NCBI GenBank assembly: GCA_900752095.1
Contig: CAADUD010000019.1
Span: 1 to 7,549, forward strand
DNA from: Clostridia bacterium
Lineage (GTDB): Bacteria; Bacillota; Clostridia; TANB77; CAG-508
Length of the DNA: 7,549 nucleotides
Reading direction: 5' to 3'
The position numbers and the translations under genes were made by a program. Below the pieces are notes generated by a model. It was not told the origin of the DNA and did not search any database. It saw only the letters and a program-made list of their open reading frames with translations. Below, one piece after another: positions 5,874 to 7,549 of this stretch (position 1 is the stretch's first letter; each line of letters starts with the position of its first letter).

Positions 5874-5900
5874 TGTTATACTTTTCATACTTATTATACT
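5874..5900. repeat. Three contiguous 9-bp direct repeats, candidate AbrB-type operator
   Basis: On the plus strand TGTTATACT (5874-5882), TTTCATACT (5883-5891) and TATTATACT (5892-5900) follow each other without a gap and share the core YATACT. On the minus strand this reads AGTATAATA, AGTATGAAA, AGTATAACA. The last copy contains the -10 hexamer of the AbrB-hydrolase promoter and the others cover the transcription start. The near-helical 9-bp phasing suggests cooperative protein binding on one DNA face; the AbrB-type protein is the obvious candidate. Confidence 0.55.
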
Positions 5901-5921
5901 TTATATATGTAAAAAAAGCAA
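5893..5921 (-). promoter_or_regulatory. Promoter of the AbrB-hydrolase operon
   Basis: On the minus strand TTGCTT (5916-5921) and a perfect TATAAT (5893-5898) have a 17-bp spacer. The -35 lies inside the downstream arm and T-run of the antiporter terminator, so terminator and promoter share bases. The -10 lies inside the third 9-bp repeat. Confidence 0.6.
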
Positions 5922-5953
5922 TAGAATTATTGAAAATAATCTATTGCTTTTTT
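5911..5953. terminator. Bidirectional terminator after the antiporter gene
   Basis: AAGCAATAG and ATTATT pair with AATAAT and CTATTGCTT around a 3-base loop (one bulged A), giving a stem of about 15 bp. Seven T residues follow on the minus strand (5917-5911) and six on the plus strand (5948-5953). On the minus strand it ends the antiporter transcript about 130 bases past the stop codon. Confidence 0.85.
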
Positions 5954-6057
5954 AGATATGGATTTGTAAATGCCTTTAAATATTGATAAAATCAACCATA
6001 TGGATTCCAACCATTTGCTTGTTTAGTTAAATATTGGTAAATCCTTTTTCTCGTTCA
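5954..6057 (-). pseudogene. Possible coding relic with an internal repeat
   Basis: In one minus-strand frame the stretch reads YQYLTKQANGWNPYG, a TGA, then FYQYLKAFTNPYLKKQ and TAG. Both halves begin YQYL and contain NPY. They are exactly 17 codons apart and in the same frame, with a single stop between them; another TGA closes the frame at 6055-6057. At DNA level the repeat shows as ATATGGATT...TTAAATATTG at 5956-5985 and 5998-6036. I do not recognise the protein. It may be the worn end of a lost gene, or an AT-rich coincidence. Confidence 0.25.
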
Positions 6058-6080
6058 AATTACTTGCTCTTACTCTTCTT

Positions 6081-7049
6081 TTACAACATACTTAATATAT
6101 AAATGATATATACAATAATTAAAAGTATTCCTCTCTTTCTATCTAACCCATTATTTTTATTAATAGTTGCTACAAATTGTAAATAAATAGTTACTGCAAT
6201 TAGAACAAATATACTGCTATTAAAATCATTAGTAAATGTTAATGGATTGATGATAGACCCTAATCCAATTAATAAACATAAATTAAAGATATTAGAACCT
6301 ATTATATTTCCTAGCAATAAATCAGATTCATTCTTTCTAGCCGCTATAATTCCCGTAATAATTTCTGGTAAGGCTGTTCCAATTGCTACAATAGTCATTC
6401 CAATAAATCGTTCTGACAAACCTAGTGCTTCGGCAATTAAAATAGAATTATCTACAACAAAATCGGAACCAAATTTTAACCCTAGTATTCCTAAAATAAA
6501 GAAAATGATAATTAGCCAAATAGATTTTAATTCTTTGGATTCTACATCTTTTATAATTTCATCATCAATTTGCTTATTTTTTAGCTTCTTTTCTTCATAA
6601 ATAGTATAAATAATATAGATTACTGCATATAGTAATAATATAATAGCTTGCCATCCACCAATAATATGATTTTCTCCCAATTTGGTTGTATTACCTAAAA
6701 GTAATAATAATAACATGGCTATAATACTAATTGGCAAATGTCTTCTTATTATTTTATTATCAAATTTTATTGGTCTAACCAAACTTGAAGTTCCTATTAC
6801 AAACAAGAAATTGCAGATACAACTACCTATTGCATTTCCTATAATTAAATCAGAATGCCCATCTATTGCAGAAGTAATAGTAATAAAAATTTCTGGAAGT
6901 GAAGTTCCTATTGCTACTATTGTTAATCCTATTAACATTTCAGATAATCCAAATTTTTTAGCAATACTTGTAGCTGCTTTTACTAGTAAATCGGCACCTT
7001 TTACTAAAAAGAGAAAGCCTATTACTATAAAAATAATTTTCAAAACCAA
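6081..7049 (-). CDS. Calcium/sodium antiporter, CaCA family (YrbG-like)
   Basis: This 322-residue inner-membrane cation exchanger is predicted to export Ca2+ in exchange for Na+ or H+. It has the diagnostic pair of alpha-repeats in two homologous halves: GTSLPE (48-53) with GNAIGSCICN (71-80), and GTALPE (224-229) with GNIIGSNIFN (247-256). Glu53 and Glu229 are the expected ion-binding acids. About ten hydrophobic segments are split by a charged cytoplasmic loop (~152-175, EEKKLKNKQIDDEIIKDVES). Length and layout match NCX_Mj and YrbG. Start: the codon is TTG (7047-7049), supported by GGAG 8 bases upstream and by the protein beginning right at the first membrane helix; no ATG lies nearby. It appears to be a single-gene unit between its own leader and the terminator at 5911-5953. 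Exact ion preference cannot be told. Confidence 0.92.
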   Translation of the reverse strand: MVLKIIFIVIGFLFLVKGADLLVKAATSIAKKFGLSEMLIGLTIVAIGTSLPEIFITITSAIDGHSDLIIGNAIGSCICNFLFVIGTSSLVRPIKFDNKIIRRHLPISIIAMLLLLLLGNTTKLGENHIIGGWQAIILLLYAVIYIIYTIYEEKKLKNKQIDDEIIKDVESKELKSIWLIIIFFILGILGLKFGSDFVVDNSILIAEALGLSERFIGMTIVAIGTALPEIITGIIAARKNESDLLLGNIIGSNIFNLCLLIGLGSIINPLTFTNDFNSSIFVLIAVTIYLQFVATINKNNGLDRKRGILLIIVYIIYILSML

Positions 7050-7060
7050 GCTTTTTTCTC

Positions 7061-7093
7061 CTTTTTTTATTGACTTTTTTTATTGACTTTTTT
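7061..7093. repeat. Tandem 13-bp repeat in the antiporter leader
   Basis: CTTTTTTTATTGA occurs twice head to tail (7061-7073, 7074-7086), followed by a partial third copy (7087-7093). It lies immediately upstream of the GGAG ribosome binding site of the antiporter gene. It probably arose by slippage. On the mRNA it gives an A-rich leader just before the ribosome site. Confidence 0.7.
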
Positions 7094-7150
7094 AGTATGC
7101 ACAAGTTAAAAATAATTATGTCATATAATTAAAAAAATTTAACATACTAA
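7092..7150. repeat. Spaced inverted repeat upstream of the antiporter
   Basis: TTAGTATG (7092-7099) and CATACTAA (7143-7150) are perfect 8-bp inverted repeats 43 bases apart. They are extended inward by TTAAA (7107-7111) and TTTAA (7138-7142), with a 7-base offset. The intervening bases are almost pure A/T. It could be an operator pair, an RNA stem in a long leader, or the ends of a tiny degenerate element. CATACT within one arm could also serve as a -10 on the minus strand, but no good -35 partner is seen. Confidence 0.35.
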
Positions 7151-7163
7151 TAATATTTTTAAC

Positions 7164-7196
7164 AAGATAGTATTTATAACCATTTTTACCTATCTT
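7164..7196. other. Stem-loop downstream of the cupin gene
   Basis: AAGATAGTA (7164-7172) pairs with TACCTATCTT (7187-7196) with one bulged base, around a 14-base loop. It lies between the cupin and antiporter genes and has no T-run in either direction, so it is not a classical terminator. Confidence 0.3.
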
Positions 7197-7215
7197 ACCT
7201 GGTCTTATATCATTT

Positions 7216-7240
7216 GAAATTAGTATTTTTCACTAATTTC
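7216..7240. other. Perfect 9-bp hairpin just after the cupin stop codon
   Basis: GAAATTAGT (7216-7224) and ACTAATTTC (7232-7240) form a perfect stem with a 7-base loop, 6 bases past the cupin TAA on the minus strand. The following minus-strand sequence (AAATGATATAAG) lacks a T-run, so it may protect the mRNA 3' end or be a weak terminator. Confidence 0.45.
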
Positions 7241-7246
7241 ATCTAA

Positions 7247-7549
7247 TTACTCTTCTAATTTAGAATATTCTTCATCACTAACTGGCTCGCACCATTCGTT
7301 GGATGTATTTTCTCCTGGCACTTCAATCGCTATGTGACTAAACCAAGAATCTTTTTTTGCTCCATGCCAATGTTTTACATTTGCAGGAATTGTTACAACA
7401 TCCCCTGGCTTAAGTGATTGTGGTGGACAATTTTCTTCTTGATACCATCCTTCTCCTTCAGTACATATTAAAATTTGTCCCCCATCCTTGGTACTATGGT
7501 GAATATGCCAATTATTTCTACATTTAGGCTCAAAGGTAACATTAGCAAG
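7247..7549 (-). CDS. Cupin domain protein, 3' part (N-terminus outside window)
   Basis: The reading frame is open from the right edge to TAA at 7247-7249, giving the last 100 residues; about 30-40 N-terminal residues of a typical small cupin are missing. The first cupin motif reads WHIHHSTKDGGQILIC (visible residues 14-29), with His15 and His17 as likely metal ligands and Gln25 where Glu is common. The second motif is PGDVVTIPANVKHWHGA (48-64), with His60 and His62. The tail VPGENTSNEWCEPVSDEEY is characteristic of the single-domain cupins that accompany or are fused to carboxymuconolactone-decarboxylase-like proteins. The product is probably a metal-dependent cupin of unknown substrate. Such cupins often share MerR-controlled loci with flavodoxins and SDRs in Firmicutes, which suits this neighbourhood. 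Confidence 0.9.
   Translation of the reverse strand, partial: LANVTFEPKCRNNWHIHHSTKDGGQILICTEGEGWYQEENCPPQSLKPGDVVTIPANVKHWHGAKKDSWFSHIAIEVPGENTSNEWCEPVSDEEYSKLEE

Noticed and set aside
5874..5900. CRISPR-like array
   Set aside because: The repeats are 9 bp, contiguous and without spacers; they fit operator iterons, not a CRISPR.
5609..5986. Plus-strand open frame of 125 codons over the AbrB gene
   Set aside because: It covers the AbrB gene, its promoter and a terminator on the opposite strand, and has no ribosome binding site.
6247..7086. Two plus-strand open frames (6247-6600 and 6682-7086)
   Set aside because: Both are antisense shadows of the two alpha-repeat halves of the antiporter.
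7050..7160. Metal-sensing riboswitch in the antiporter leader
   Set aside because: The leader is nearly pure A/T with only one spaced inverted repeat, and lacks the conserved loops of known Mn2+, Mg2+ or Ca-related riboswitch classes.

Overview
The window is very AT-rich DNA with strong GGAG-type ribosome binding sites, short hairpin-plus-T-run terminators and low-GC codon use. This points to a Firmicute of the Clostridium type; the species cannot be told from the sequence. Every gene I can support lies on the minus strand, so the layout below is given in transcription order, from right to left.

At the right edge is the 3' end of a small cupin gene (7247-7549, cut by the window edge). Next comes a CaCA-family Ca2+/cation antiporter that starts with TTG (6081-7049) and ends at a strong bidirectional terminator (5911-5953). 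Just past it is a two-gene unit: a 64-residue AbrB/MazE-type DNA-binding protein (5656-5850), translationally coupled to an alpha/beta hydrolase (4684-5646). Its promoter overlaps three perfectly contiguous 9-bp direct repeats, and the unit ends at a second terminator that shares an 18-bp sequence with the first.

The third unit is a flavodoxin-fold oxidoreductase with an Isf-like cysteine cluster (3880-4422), an NYC1-like short-chain dehydrogenase (2955-3773) and a YiaC-like GNAT acetyltransferase (2461-2883). It is led by a textbook MerR-family promoter: TTGACT and TATAAT with a 19-bp spacer carrying a near-perfect inverted repeat. No MerR gene is present, so the regulator must act from elsewhere. 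A second, weaker MerR-type promoter at 81-111 points out of the left edge. The cupin, flavodoxin and SDR genes are of the kind often found under MerR-type electrophile or redox-stress control in clostridia; this grouping is inference from family knowledge.

The fourth unit is a compact YtrA-like operon: a GntR regulator (1743-2120), an ABC ATPase (884-1741) and an ABC-2 permease (207-881), with gaps of 1 and 2 bases. A 10-bp-armed palindrome sits on its own promoter, which implies autoregulation. Between this operon and the GNAT gene (2121-2460) lie two convergent terminators and what looks like the decayed 3' end of an IS3-like element.

I found no wholly new system. The most informative points are the cis-elements (the MerR promoters, the AbrB-associated 9-bp iterons and the GntR palindrome), several short coding relics between genes, a possible frameshift at the end of the flavodoxin gene, and corrected start codons for the GNAT and SDR genes.
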